In this document: positions 1-6,958 of the stretch, one piece after another
How the letters are laid out: each line of letters opens with the position of its first letter
How positions within the stretch are numbered: position 1 is the stretch's first letter
Made by a program: the position numbers and the translations under genes
Assembly (NCBI GenBank): GCA_905234815.1
Contig: CAJOIX010000006.1
Location: forward strand, 1-48,275
DNA from: an uncultured Prevotella sp.
GTDB lineage: Bacteria; Bacteroidota; Bacteroidia; Bacteroidales; Bacteroidaceae
Reading direction: 5' to 3'
Length of the DNA stretch: 48,275 nucleotides
Notes under the pieces: model-generated
Told to the model about the DNA's origin: nothing
Seen by the model: the letters and a program-made list of their open reading frames with translations, nothing else
Database searches by the model: none

Positions 1-223
1 AATGTCATCAATCAAGCCAAAGAATATTGTATATGGTACTTTAGAGATGATTCACCATCAAGATGCACGGATGAGTAAAGAAGTGAAATTGACAAAGGGG
101 GCTTTTAGACAAGAAGATACCTTTCGTTCAAAGATATTCCTTTACCACACACAATTCCACGCCTTGGTTGAAGGGGTTGACTTTGAAATCTCTGAATTAG
201 GTGAAATCAAACGGTTGATATGA
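1..223 (+). CDS. 3' end of an unrecognised gene, truncated by the window edge
   Basis: An open frame runs to a TGA at 221-223. The first visible ATG is at position 2, but the frame is open to the window edge, so the true start may lie outside. The visible part is about 73 residues, mixed charged and hydrophobic, ending in ELGEIKRLI. I do not recognise a family. It reads toward the CRISPR leader, so it could be the last gene of a cas operon, but it does not resemble the Cas1, Cas2, Cas9 or Cas13b C-termini I know. That link is inference from position only. Confidence 0.55.
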   Translation, partial: MSSIKPKNIVYGTLEMIHHQDARMSKEVKLTKGAFRQEDTFRSKIFLYHTQFHALVEGVDFEISELGEIKRLI

Positions 224-386
224 TTAATCATTAACATTTGGGGCGCAGCAAAGAAAAAGAGATACATGAGCCCTTGCAGTTAGAATTTTTTTGATACTTT
301 TGTGCCAGGAACCACACCTACATCTCCACTTCTTAGGCTAATTTATTTCTCTAACCCCTTTATTATCAATAAGAAATAAAACCTAT
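224..386 (+). promoter_or_regulatory. CRISPR leader region
   Basis: A 163-base A/T-rich stretch lies between the upstream stop codon and the first repeat. It is called the leader because the opposite end of the array carries the decayed repeat. Bases 363-379 (TATCAATAAGAAATAAA at their core) resemble the 3' half of the repeat, matching at about 13 of 17 positions. This may be an old repeat remnant or a leader-anchoring motif. Confidence 0.6.
273..302 (+). promoter_or_regulatory. Promoter in the CRISPR leader
   Basis: A perfect Bacteroidetes -7 box TActTTTG is at 295-302, with a weaker -33 box CTTG at 273-276 and 18 bases between them. Transcription would start about 78 bases before the first repeat and read into the array on the plus strand. 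Confidence 0.55.
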
Positions 387-752
387 GTTGTGGTTTGATG
401 TAGAATACCGATAAGAAACAACAAGCAGGTGGCGACTGGGTTTGGTGAGACGGTTGTGGTTTGATGTAGAATACCGATAAGAAACAACTTTAAGGAACGA
501 CGCGAAAATGAAATATGAGTTGTGGTTTGATGTAGAATACCGATAAGAAACAACGGGTCTCGGCCTCGCGCTTGCGGAACAGGTGTTGTGGTTTGATGTA
601 GAATACCGATAAGAAACAACTGCTGCTATAAATGATAGCCGGACTCCCTTGTTGTGGTTTGATGTGGAATACCGATAAGAAACAACAGTCTTTGGCAAAT
701 GCGGTGCAGTAGCACCGTTGTGGTTTGATGTAGAATACTGATAAGAAAATAT
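387..752 (+). CRISPR. Short CRISPR array, 36-bp repeats and five 30-bp spacers
   Basis: Repeats start at 387, 453, 519, 585, 651 and 717. The first four are identical 36-mers beginning GTTGTGGTTTGATG and ending AAGAAACAAC. The fifth has one change (A to G). The sixth has C to T in the middle and loses its CAAC end, so it is the leader-distal terminal repeat. All five spacers are exactly 30 bases. A 36/30 geometry with GTTG and CAAC ends is usual for type II-C or VI-B arrays, while type I and III spacers are normally longer and more variable. The type stays open because no cas gene is identifiable here. Confidence 0.97.
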
Positions 753-767
753 GTCAATAATATTTTC
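745..767 (+). terminator. AT-rich hairpin at the end of the CRISPR array
   Basis: GAAAATAT (745-752) pairs with ATATTTTC (760-767) around a 7-base loop and is followed by a pyrimidine run. It begins inside the decayed last repeat and could end the array transcript. Confidence 0.4.
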
Positions 768-811
768 TCTTCACATGTCTTTGATAATCAGTGGGTTGGA
801 AATCGTATTCT

Positions 812-893
812 AAAAGCTATGCTTTTGGAGCTTAAAAACATAGATTTTACACGGCAAACGCATAGCTATTGGAGGCTAAAAGCATAGCTTTTG
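812..893. repeat. Hairpin-array repeat, AAAAGCTATGCTTTT family, copy 1
   Basis: Degenerate units of AAAAGC-TAT-GCTTTT and its reverse complement alternate here, each able to fold on itself or on its neighbour. The array lies downstream of the CRISPR array and is followed by GAAAACCCGCC, a flank similar to that of the copy at 10428. Confidence 0.75.
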
Positions 894-933
894 AAAACCC
901 GCCTTTTTCCTCCCCCGAAACGCCCAAGAAAAA

Positions 934-1510
934 AATTGGTCGCCTGTCGGCTCGAAATTAGTTAAAAATTGATGTTAAAAATTAGTTAAGATCAAGCTCC
1001 GCGCCCCAAATAAAAAAACTGGTCGCCTGCGGCTCGAAATTAGTTAAGAATATTTCAGGCGCAACGCGCCCCTTAATTTTAAACCTTAATTTTTAACCCA
1101 TTTCAAGCGCAGCGCCCCAAATAAAAATCTGGTCGGCTTGCAGCCTCGAAATTAGTTAAGAATATTTTCAGGCGCTTGGCGCCCTTAATTTTAAACCTTA
1201 ATTTTTAACCCATTTCAAGCGGAGCGCCCCAAGAAAGAGAGCATTGAGCCCCCTCCTGACCTCCCCCTCAAGGGGAGGAATGGGAGCGCAGCGGAATAGA
1301 ATCTGGTTGCCTGTCGGCTCGAAATTAGTTAAAAATTGATATTAAAAATTAGTTAAGAATATTTCAGGCGCTTGGCGCCCTTAATTTTAAACCTTAATTT
1401 TTAACCCATTTCAAGCGCAGCGCCCCAAGAAAAAAACTGGTCGGCTTTCAGCCTCGAAATTAGTTAAAAATTGGTGTTAAAAATTAGTTAAGAATAATTG
1501 CAATCTCAGG
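934..1510. repeat. Left cluster of intergenic mosaic repeats
   Basis: About five imperfect units begin near 934, 1019, 1129, 1302 and 1437. Each contains a CTGGTCG...CTCGAAATTAGTTAA head, usually a GC-rich mini-palindrome such as GGCGCTTGGCGCC, then an A/T-rich stretch and a tail ending in AGCGCAGCGCCCCAA. A different GC-rich element (1242-1301) is inserted between units three and four. No protein-like frame spans the region. Bases 760-2160 as a whole hold only repeats and no recognisable gene. Confidence 0.85.
1242..1301. repeat. GC-rich palindromic element (CCTCCCCCTCAAGGGGAGG type)
   Basis: The core CCTCCCCCTCAAGGGGAGG is a near-perfect inverted repeat. The same element occurs inverted at 1826-1885 and in degraded form at 2863-2903 and perhaps 48016-48097, so it is a dispersed intergenic repeat. 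Confidence 0.75.
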
Positions 1511-1520
1511 AAAGTATTGT

Positions 1521-1605
1521 CTGAACTCTGAACTGTGAACTCTGAACTGTGAACTAACTCTTCACTCTAAACTCTGAACTCTTCACTCTTCTCTCTTCTC
1601 TCTTC
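1521..1605. repeat. Heptamer tandem repeat tract, first copy
   Basis: The 7-base units CTGAACT and GTGAACT recur and then degrade into CTCTTCACT-like pyrimidine-rich sequence. The same unit family forms the longer tract at 2907-3115. Confidence 0.75.
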
Positions 1606-1814
1606 TTTTTGAACATCGAAAAACACTAAAAACCCGAATACTTATGCCAGAACATCCATTCGTTTCTTTCGGGCCTTTAGATGTTACATGAAATTGTAAA
1701 TCTTTTTTGTCGTTAGGCATAGGCTGATTAAAGCATAACCCTATTTGTTAGATTTGTAAAGATTTGAATGATTTCTTCGACGAGCGAAGCGAGTAGAACT
1801 CGGTTACTCGCCGA

Positions 1815-2095
1815 AGGCGACCCGACTCTATTCCGCTGCGCTCCCATTCCTCCCCTTGAGGGGGAGGTTAGGTGGGGGCTCTATGTTTCTCTTTCTTGGG
1901 GCGCTTCGCTTGAAATGGGTTAAAAATTATGGTTTAAAATTAAGGGCGCGCCGCGCCTGAAATGATTCTTAACTAATTTTTTACTTTAATTTTTAACTAA
2001 TTTCGAGCCGCAGACGACCAGTTTTTTCTTGGGGCGCTGCGCCTAAAGTCATTTTTAACTAATTTCGAGGCTGCAAGCCGACCAGACTTTTGAGC
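1815..2095. repeat. Right cluster of mosaic repeats, inverted relative to 934-1510
   Basis: Bases 1826-1945 are close to the reverse complement of about 1185-1300, including the GC-rich palindrome and the CCCATTTCAAGCG motif. Further inverted units follow up to about 2095. The two clusters form long imperfect inverted arms around roughly 500 bases. Confidence 0.8.
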
Positions 2096-2134
2096 CACTG
2101 CTAAGCACAATAAACGTTAATTCTCGGGGAATAA

Positions 2135-2166
2135 TTTCCAAAAACGAGAAAAACGCAGTATTTTTG
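2135..2166 (+). promoter_or_regulatory. Promoter of the short sigma-70 gene
   Basis: The -7 box TAttTTTG is at 2159-2166 and a weak -33 box TTTC at 2135-2138, 20 bases apart. It lies about 35 bases before the start codon at 2202. Confidence 0.55.
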
Positions 2167-2201
2167 CATTCTGTTAAACTGAGGAAAAAGCTCCCAACCG
2201 A

Positions 2202-2831
2202 ATGAGTCGCCGTCAGAAACCATTGCAAATCACCACCCGCGAGCATGGCTCGCTGGGCGTCTATCTGCACGAGATAGCGCAGACGCCTGTGCTATCGATA
2301 GAAGAGGAGGAACGACTGGTGGCCGCGATCAAGACCGGTGACCAGCGTGCGCTGAACAAGTTGGTGAGCGCCCACCTGCGCTTTGTGGTCAGTGTGGCCA
2401 AGCAATACCAGGGTAGGGGACTGAGCATGGACGACTTGGTGGACGAGGGCAACATCGGTTTGCTCCGCGCCGCCAACAATTTCGATGCCAGTCGGGGACA
2501 GCGTTTCATACAGTATGCCGTGTGGAGCATACGCCAAGCCATTGAGAAAGCCTTGCGGCGCGAGGCGGAAACCGTGGCACTGACGCGCGAAGTAGCGGCC
2601 GGCCCAGCTGCCGAGGCCGATCATCCGATACAAACAGCCACCGAGCATGAAGCCATTGCACAGCGACTGACGTTGCTCAACGAGCGTGAGCAGCAAGTGG
2701 TGAAAGCGTTTTTCGGCATTGACCAGCCCCAACAGACGCTGGCCGAGATAGCTCAAACGATGGGCCTGAAGCGGGAGCGTGTGCGACAGATTCGCAAAAC
2801 GGCCCTGCAACATCTCAGAAGGAACAAATAA
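2202..2831 (+). CDS. Short RNA polymerase sigma-70 family factor lacking most of region 3
   Basis: This 209-residue protein is a group 1/2-like sigma factor that directs RNA polymerase to promoters. Region 1.2 is at residues about 17-48 (GVYLHEIAQTPVLSIEEEE), region 2 at about 50-118 (LRFVVSVAKQYQGRGLS and FIQYAVWSIRQAI), and region 4 at about 155-205 with helix-turn-helix ERVRQIRKTALQHLR. The usual Bacteroidetes primary factor is about 286 residues; here residues 119-150 replace nearly all of region 3. In region 2.3/2.4 the family has WWIRQ, whose aromatics help melt DNA; here residue 109 is Ser. It sits alone behind its own promoter. It is probably a specialised paralogue, though decay cannot be excluded; the frame is intact. 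Confidence 0.9.
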   Translation: MSRRQKPLQITTREHGSLGVYLHEIAQTPVLSIEEEERLVAAIKTGDQRALNKLVSAHLRFVVSVAKQYQGRGLSMDDLVDEGNIGLLRAANNFDASRGQRFIQYAVWSIRQAIEKALRREAETVALTREVAAGPAAEADHPIQTATEHEAIAQRLTLLNEREQQVVKAFFGIDQPQQTLAEIAQTMGLKRERVRQIRKTALQHLRRNK

Positions 2832-2843
2832 GCCTCTCCCCAA

Positions 2844-2903
2844 CCCTCTCCTCAAGAGAGGGGGGTGTTCCTCCCCTTGAGGGCGAGGTTAGGTAGAGGC
2901 TCC
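2844..2903. repeat. GC-rich palindromic elements after the sigma gene
   Basis: CCCTCTC (2844-2850) and GAGAGGG (2856-2862) form one hairpin. CCTCCCCTTGAGGGCGAGG near 2870 is a second, related to the element at 1242-1301. Together they may terminate the sigma transcript. Confidence 0.55.
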
Positions 2904-2906
2904 TCC

Positions 2907-3115
<209 letters not shown>

Positions 3116-3126
3116 AAAAAATAAAC

Positions 3127-3603
3127 ATGAAATCAACAGCAAAACTTCTTCTTGCGCTTCTTCTGCTGGTAGCGAGCCTTCAGACGAGCGCAAAAGTTAA
3201 TCAGACTCCCGTATATATATTCGGCGTGGCCGCTTCGTTCAACGACTCCATCGTTTACATTACCGACATCCAGCGCATGGATTCGGCATGGGTCGATTCG
3301 AAAACGAAATTCCTGATGAGCCGTTACGAGTATTCATACCAGCTGCGCGACTATTTGCGTGCTATCGGGCAGCCCAACATGACGTGCATCACCTTCTTCA
3401 AAGTCAACGAGAAGAAGATTCAAAAGGTGCTGGCTGCCGTGAAGAAACGCTACACGAAGAAGAACCGGAATTTTATAATCAAGGAACTTTCGACGGACGA
3501 CTTTGCCTTCACTGCGCCGTACTACAGCGAAGCCGAGGAGCAACTCATCAACAAGAAAGTGGAAAAGCGTAATACGAAAAAAGCACGCAAGCCGAAGAAA
3601 TAG
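3127..3603 (+). CDS. Secreted protein of unknown function, first gene of the HprK/S26/PqqD operon
   Basis: This protein has 158 residues. The N-terminus MKSTAKLLLALLLLVASLQTSAK is a clear Sec signal peptide with a likely cut after TSA. The mature part starts with a beta-strand-like stretch (VYIFGVAASFNDSIVYI), has a central helical part and ends in a strongly basic tail (KKVEKRNTKKARKPKK). No catalytic motif or lipobox is visible and I do not recognise a named family. The next gene starts 23 bases downstream on the same strand, so it is probably cotranscribed with the kinase-like, peptidase-like and PqqD-like genes. It could be a periplasmic partner or substrate of that set (inference). Confidence 0.8.
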   Translation: MKSTAKLLLALLLLVASLQTSAKVNQTPVYIFGVAASFNDSIVYITDIQRMDSAWVDSKTKFLMSRYEYSYQLRDYLRAIGQPNMTCITFFKVNEKKIQKVLAAVKKRYTKKNRNFIIKELSTDDFAFTAPYYSEAEEQLINKKVEKRNTKKARKPKK

Positions 3604-3626
3604 GCTGAAACATACACACAGGTACC

Positions 3627-4514
3627 ATGCTGACTGAAGTTTTCTCCGTTGCAGAGCACAAGTTTCGATTGATATTCACCGATACCAGTCGCAACTCGAT
3701 GGCGCTTATCCCTTCGTTTGAGAATTTCCGTTGCAGTCAGACGGAAGGTCCCTATCTCTTCACGCTCACCATCGACGATACGTTGCAGCCCATAGAGAGC
3801 GACCAGCGCGACACCATTCGCGATTTTGACACGGGCAATGGCCACACACGGGTGGACGAAATCAGCGGCGGCGGCTATCAGTACATTGTGAAAGACCTGC
3901 ACGGCGAGGGCTGTTGCCTGCTGCAGTGCAATGCCGATTTCACTGATTGCCGGTGCGCCCTGCGCGGCTATTACAATATGCGCTGCTTCGGACTGAACAA
4001 CGCGCTGATGCTGGTATATGCCTATGCCTCCAGTTTCTACCAGACGCTGATGGTTCATGCTTCGCTCGTTCGTCACAACGGCTATGGCTATCCCTTCATT
4101 GCCGAGAGCGGAACGGGCAAGAGCACGCAGGTGAGCAACTGGCTGCGGTATATTCCCAATTGCGATTTGATGAACGACGATACTCCAATTGTGCGCATCA
4201 TTGACGGCCAGGCGTTCATCTACGGTTCACCGTGGAGCGGCAAAACACCATGCTATCGCAACGTGAAGGCACCGCTGGGAGCCATCACACGAATAGAACG
4301 GGCTACGTCCAACAGTGTAACGCGACAGCAAGGCATACAGGCGTTTGCCTCGTTTCTGCCAGCCTGCGCCACCATGAAGTGGGACAAGGCCATCTATCGT
4401 CGCACCAATGATACGATTATCTACCTGGTGGAGCATGTTCCAATCTATACACTTCACTGCTTACCCGACCGCGAGTCAGCTGAAATATGTCAGAAAACAA
4501 TAACGAAATCATAA
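3627..4514 (+). CDS. HPr kinase-like P-loop protein
   Basis: This 295-residue protein has a C-terminal half resembling the P-loop domain of HPr serine kinase/phosphorylase. Visible motifs are VHASLV (143-148), P-loop ESGTGKST (160-167), the acidic strand LMNDDTP (181-187) and the late glycine motif YGSPWSGK (199-206). The first 130 residues are poorly conserved. Such proteins occur with PqqD-type peptide-binding proteins in several peptide-modification clusters, where some phosphorylate a peptide. The substrate here is unknown. The gene overlaps the next start by 28 bases, indicating translational coupling. No HPr or PTS gene is nearby, so a classical carbon-control role is unlikely. Confidence 0.8.
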   Translation: MLTEVFSVAEHKFRLIFTDTSRNSMALIPSFENFRCSQTEGPYLFTLTIDDTLQPIESDQRDTIRDFDTGNGHTRVDEISGGGYQYIVKDLHGEGCCLLQCNADFTDCRCALRGYYNMRCFGLNNALMLVYAYASSFYQTLMVHASLVRHNGYGYPFIAESGTGKSTQVSNWLRYIPNCDLMNDDTPIVRIIDGQAFIYGSPWSGKTPCYRNVKAPLGAITRIERATSNSVTRQQGIQAFASFLPACATMKWDKAIYRRTNDTIIYLVEHVPIYTLHCLPDRESAEICQKTITKS

Positions 4515-5020
4515 GCAAGACCTTTGCCAATGGTGTGTTGCTGCCGCAGGTGGTAGCGCTCTTGGACGAGGGGCACACCGTTACGCTGCCGCTCCGGGGC
4601 ATCAGTATGCGCCCTTTTTTGGAGGATCAGCGCGACAAAGCACTGCTGGTAAAAGCCACCAATACACGTGTTGGCGATGTGGTGCTGGCCGAAATTGAAC
4701 CGCGCCACTATGTATTGCACCGCGTGGTGGGGATTGATGGTGACCAAGTAACTCTTCGTGGCGATGGGAATCTTGCCACAGAGCATTGCGAACTGAAGGA
4801 TGTCAAGGCTTTCGCGCTCGGTTTCTATCGCAAAGGACGCTCGCGGCTGGAAACGACCGATTCGCTGAAATGGCGCGTTTACTCGTGGCTCTGGTGCAAA
4901 CTGTTGCCCTATCGCTCGCGACTGCTTATGTTTTGGAACTATGAAACCCTGCCGGCGCGGATAAAAGGAAAACTGAAGAGAATGGTGCTTTCTCCAAGAC
5001 AACGAAATGAGAAAACGTAA
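4487..5020 (+). CDS. S24/S26-like peptidase (S26B signal-peptidase type)
   Basis: This 177-residue protein carries the signal-peptidase-like motifs GISMRP with candidate nucleophile Ser40, YVLHRV with His78 and RGDGN with Asp93. A His in place of the bacterial general-base Lys is characteristic of the S26B branch (archaeal, ER and SipW-like). Unlike usual signal peptidases it has no transmembrane helix before the Ser; the only hydrophobic stretch is near residues 129-150 (VYSWLWCKLLPY...LLMFW), which could anchor it. It is sandwiched between an HprK-like gene (28-base overlap) and a PqqD-like gene (13-base gap). By analogy it may cleave a leader or signal peptide of a product handled by the operon (inference). 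Confidence 0.75.
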   Translation: MSENNNEIISKTFANGVLLPQVVALLDEGHTVTLPLRGISMRPFLEDQRDKALLVKATNTRVGDVVLAEIEPRHYVLHRVVGIDGDQVTLRGDGNLATEHCELKDVKAFALGFYRKGRSRLETTDSLKWRVYSWLWCKLLPYRSRLLMFWNYETLPARIKGKLKRMVLSPRQRNEKT

Positions 5021-5033
5021 ATAAAATAAAATT

Positions 5034-5300
5034 ATGAAACAAAAAGAAGGATTTAACCTCCGACACATTTGCGACGAATATGTGCTTGTGGCTGAAGGCC
5101 GAGAGAATATCGACTTCAGCAACATTATTTCGCTTAACGAAACGGCTGCCTTCCTTTGGGAAAAACTCGAAGGCAAGGATTTTGATGCACGAGTGATGGC
5201 CGACTTGCTCTGCCAGGAATACGACGTAGCTCAAGAACAGGCCTTGGCCGACAGCGAGCAACTCATCCAGAAATGGGTTGACTCAGGCCTTATCGAATAA
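5034..5300 (+). CDS. PqqD family peptide-binding protein
   Basis: This 88-residue protein matches the PqqD pattern: a short beta N-terminus (FNLRHICDEYVLVAEG), the conserved NETAAFLWEKLEG helix near residues 35-48, and a C-terminal winged-helix part ending WVDSGLIE. PqqD-like domains are RiPP recognition elements that hold a precursor's leader peptide for a modifying enzyme. It is the last gene of the operon; the next genes lie on the other strand. No precursor peptide, radical-SAM maturase or transporter is seen next to it, so its partner is likely encoded elsewhere or is one of its three operon neighbours. Confidence 0.85.
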   Translation: MKQKEGFNLRHICDEYVLVAEGRENIDFSNIISLNETAAFLWEKLEGKDFDARVMADLLCQEYDVAQEQALADSEQLIQKWVDSGLIE

Positions 5301-5323
5301 TGATGTAGGCCTTATCGAATAAT
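5285..5323. repeat. Short direct duplication joining two convergent 3' ends
   Basis: AGGCCTTATCGAATAAT occurs at 5285-5301 and again at 5307-5323. The first copy carries the stop codon of the PqqD gene. The second carries the stop and last codons of the minus-strand gene at 5312. A local tandem duplication probably shaped both ends. Confidence 0.7.
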
Positions 5324-5644
5324 CATCTGCTGCCGCAAACGCTCCTTTAGGTCGGCCTCTATCTCGTCGAGAGAGCGGTCGCCAGTGAGCAACGATTTTA
5401 CCCACACGCAGCCGGCAAACGCCACAATCGTGGCTACGGCTGAACCTGCCCATCGCAATATCTCGCTTGCGATGGGCAGATTGTTTACGCACAATATGCC
5501 CACCACTGCCGGCAAGGCAAACAAAAGCCAATCAGCTCCAGAGCGCATACCGAGGTTGCGCTTGGCATCCTGGTATTCGCCGTCTTGGCTGAGTATCGCG
5601 GTGCGGTGCTCGAGCCAGTATTGTTCAAATTCTTTTTCTGTCAT
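5312..5644 (-). CDS. Small predicted inner-membrane protein, unknown function
   Basis: This 110-residue protein has two hydrophobic segments, about residues 38-55 (ADWLLFALPAVVGILCV) and 65-83 (WAGSAVATIVAFAGCVWV), flanked by charged N- and C-terminal stretches. It looks like a two-helix membrane protein with both ends in the cytoplasm. I do not recognise a family. Its ATG overlaps the hemW stop by four bases, so the two are translationally coupled. The downstream end converges with the PqqD operon. Confidence 0.75.
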   Translation of the reverse strand: MTEKEFEQYWLEHRTAILSQDGEYQDAKRNLGMRSGADWLLFALPAVVGILCVNNLPIASEILRWAGSAVATIVAFAGCVWVKSLLTGDRSLDEIEADLKERLRQQMIIR

Positions 5645-6759
5645 AGCAGTAGGTCAACCATGATATTGTCGGAAATAAATAGTCCCTCGGCCGTCAGGTG
5701 CAGATGGTCGGCGGTGGCTTGCAACAGTCCGCGTTCAATCATCGGTGCGGCCTGTTGCAGGAGGTATTGCCGCTGCTTTGCGTCCAACAGAGCGAATGGA
5801 ATGCCCTCGCGAGTACGCAGCGCCGTGATTATAAGATCATTGTAGCGTGTCGGTGCATCGAGCGTTTCTGTTTCATGCGGCCGTCGTCCCTGTTCTATGG
5901 AGGTAATATACTGTTGCAAATCGCTGACGTTCCAGCTGCGTGTGGTTCCACTATAGGAGTGGGCAGCGGCTCCCAGGCCGATGTAAGGCCGTGCCTGCCA
6001 GTAGCCGGAGTTATGTTGCGAGCGGCGACGGGCAAAGTTAGAAATTTCATAATGTTCGTAGCCAGCGGCCTCCAAGCGTTCTTTCATCAGGAAATACATG
6101 GCCCGCAGCGTTTCTTCTTCGAGCGGTTGGACCTTGCCGGCTTGCTGCAACCGATAAAGCGGAGTGCCCTCTTCGTAGGTAAGGGCGTAGGCCGATATGT
6201 GCTCCGTTTGCAAACTGATGGCTGCTTCAACGTCTTTTTCCCAATCGCTCAGTGTTTCTTCAGGAAATCCGAACATCAAATCGATGCTGATATTCTGTAT
6301 GCCGGCTTTTCTGAGCCGTTCCACCGCCATGCCAACCTGTTCCGAGGTGTGCCGCCGATGGATGAACTGCAGCCGCGCATTGCTGAATGTCTGTGCTCCC
6401 AGACTGACGCGGTTCACCGGCAGGCGGCGCAAATCGCGGGCAAACTCCTCCGTCACATCGTCGGGATTGGCCTCGAGCGTTATTTCCATGTCAGCGAAAT
6501 CACTCTGGCTTTTCATCGTCGCGGCTATGGAATGAAACAGTTGCTCCAGCTGACTGATGGAGAGTTGCGACGGCGTTCCGCCACCAAAGTAAATGGTCTG
6601 TATCGGTGCAAGCGTGTTGAATTCCTCTTGGCGAAGGTCCATTTCGCGGCATACGGCATCGACATAGCGCTGACGCAGCGCTGCCTGCGTGGTAGAATAA
6701 AATCCGCAATAGATGCACCGGCTGGCGCAAAAGGGGATATGAACGTAGAGCCCGGACAA
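5641..6759 (-). CDS. hemW: HemW, radical-SAM heme chaperone-like protein
   Basis: This 372-residue protein has the radical-SAM cluster motif Cys11-x3-Cys15-x2-Cys18 (HIPFCASRCIYC), the GGGTPS motif and the HNSGYW motif, which marks HemW rather than the true coproporphyrinogen oxidase HemN. HemW is thought to hand heme to respiratory proteins. The only start that keeps the conserved N-terminus GLYVHIPFC is a TTG at 6757-6759; an in-frame TAA lies a few codons upstream. The small membrane protein gene follows with a four-base overlap. Despite being near a PqqD gene it is on the opposite strand and does not look like a RiPP maturase. Confidence 0.93.
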   Translation of the reverse strand: MSGLYVHIPFCASRCIYCGFYSTTQAALRQRYVDAVCREMDLRQEEFNTLAPIQTIYFGGGTPSQLSISQLEQLFHSIAATMKSQSDFADMEITLEANPDDVTEEFARDLRRLPVNRVSLGAQTFSNARLQFIHRRHTSEQVGMAVERLRKAGIQNISIDLMFGFPEETLSDWEKDVEAAISLQTEHISAYALTYEEGTPLYRLQQAGKVQPLEEETLRAMYFLMKERLEAAGYEHYEISNFARRRSQHNSGYWQARPYIGLGAAAHSYSGTTRSWNVSDLQQYITSIEQGRRPHETETLDAPTRYNDLIITALRTREGIPFALLDAKQRQYLLQQAAPMIERGLLQATADHLHLTAEGLFISDNIMVDLLL

Positions 6760-6853
6760 GGTGAAAGGGAGATTTTACAATTTATGAATTCTAAAAGAGG
6801 AGTATTTGCGGGATGAAAATCTTTTGCAAAAATAAAGGAAAAATGCCGAAAGT

Positions 6854-6884
6854 TTTGTTGGTTTCGAGAAAAATCTTAATTTTA
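6854..6884 (+). promoter_or_regulatory. Promoter of the EF-G2-like gene
   Basis: The -33 box TTTG is at 6854-6857 and the -7 box TAatTTTa at 6877-6884, separated by 19 bases. The predicted leader is about 70 bases long and contains a weak inverted repeat (AGCACTTCATTAATGTGCG). Confidence 0.65.
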
Positions 6885-6958
6885 AGGCCTGTAAGCACTT
6901 CATTAATGTGCGCTAAGACCTAAACAAAACCTAATCATAACCTATTAACTTTTCACTT

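Noticed and set aside
224..386. A tracrRNA with an anti-repeat next to the array.
   Set aside because: Only a same-strand partial repeat match (363-379) is seen; no complementary anti-repeat was found in this stretch.
366..698. Minus-strand open frames spanning the CRISPR array.
   Set aside because: The 66-base repeat-plus-spacer period is a multiple of three and keeps a frame open. The translation just repeats VVSYRYSTSNHN, an artefact.
1749..1756. TAgaTTTG box as a promoter for a non-coding RNA across the repeat region.
   Set aside because: It matches the -7 consensus, but no -33 box or terminator-defined transcript is visible; too weak to list.
5641..6759. HemW as the radical-SAM maturase of the PqqD cassette.
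   Set aside because: It is on the opposite strand, coupled to a different gene, and has the HNxxYW heme-chaperone motif.
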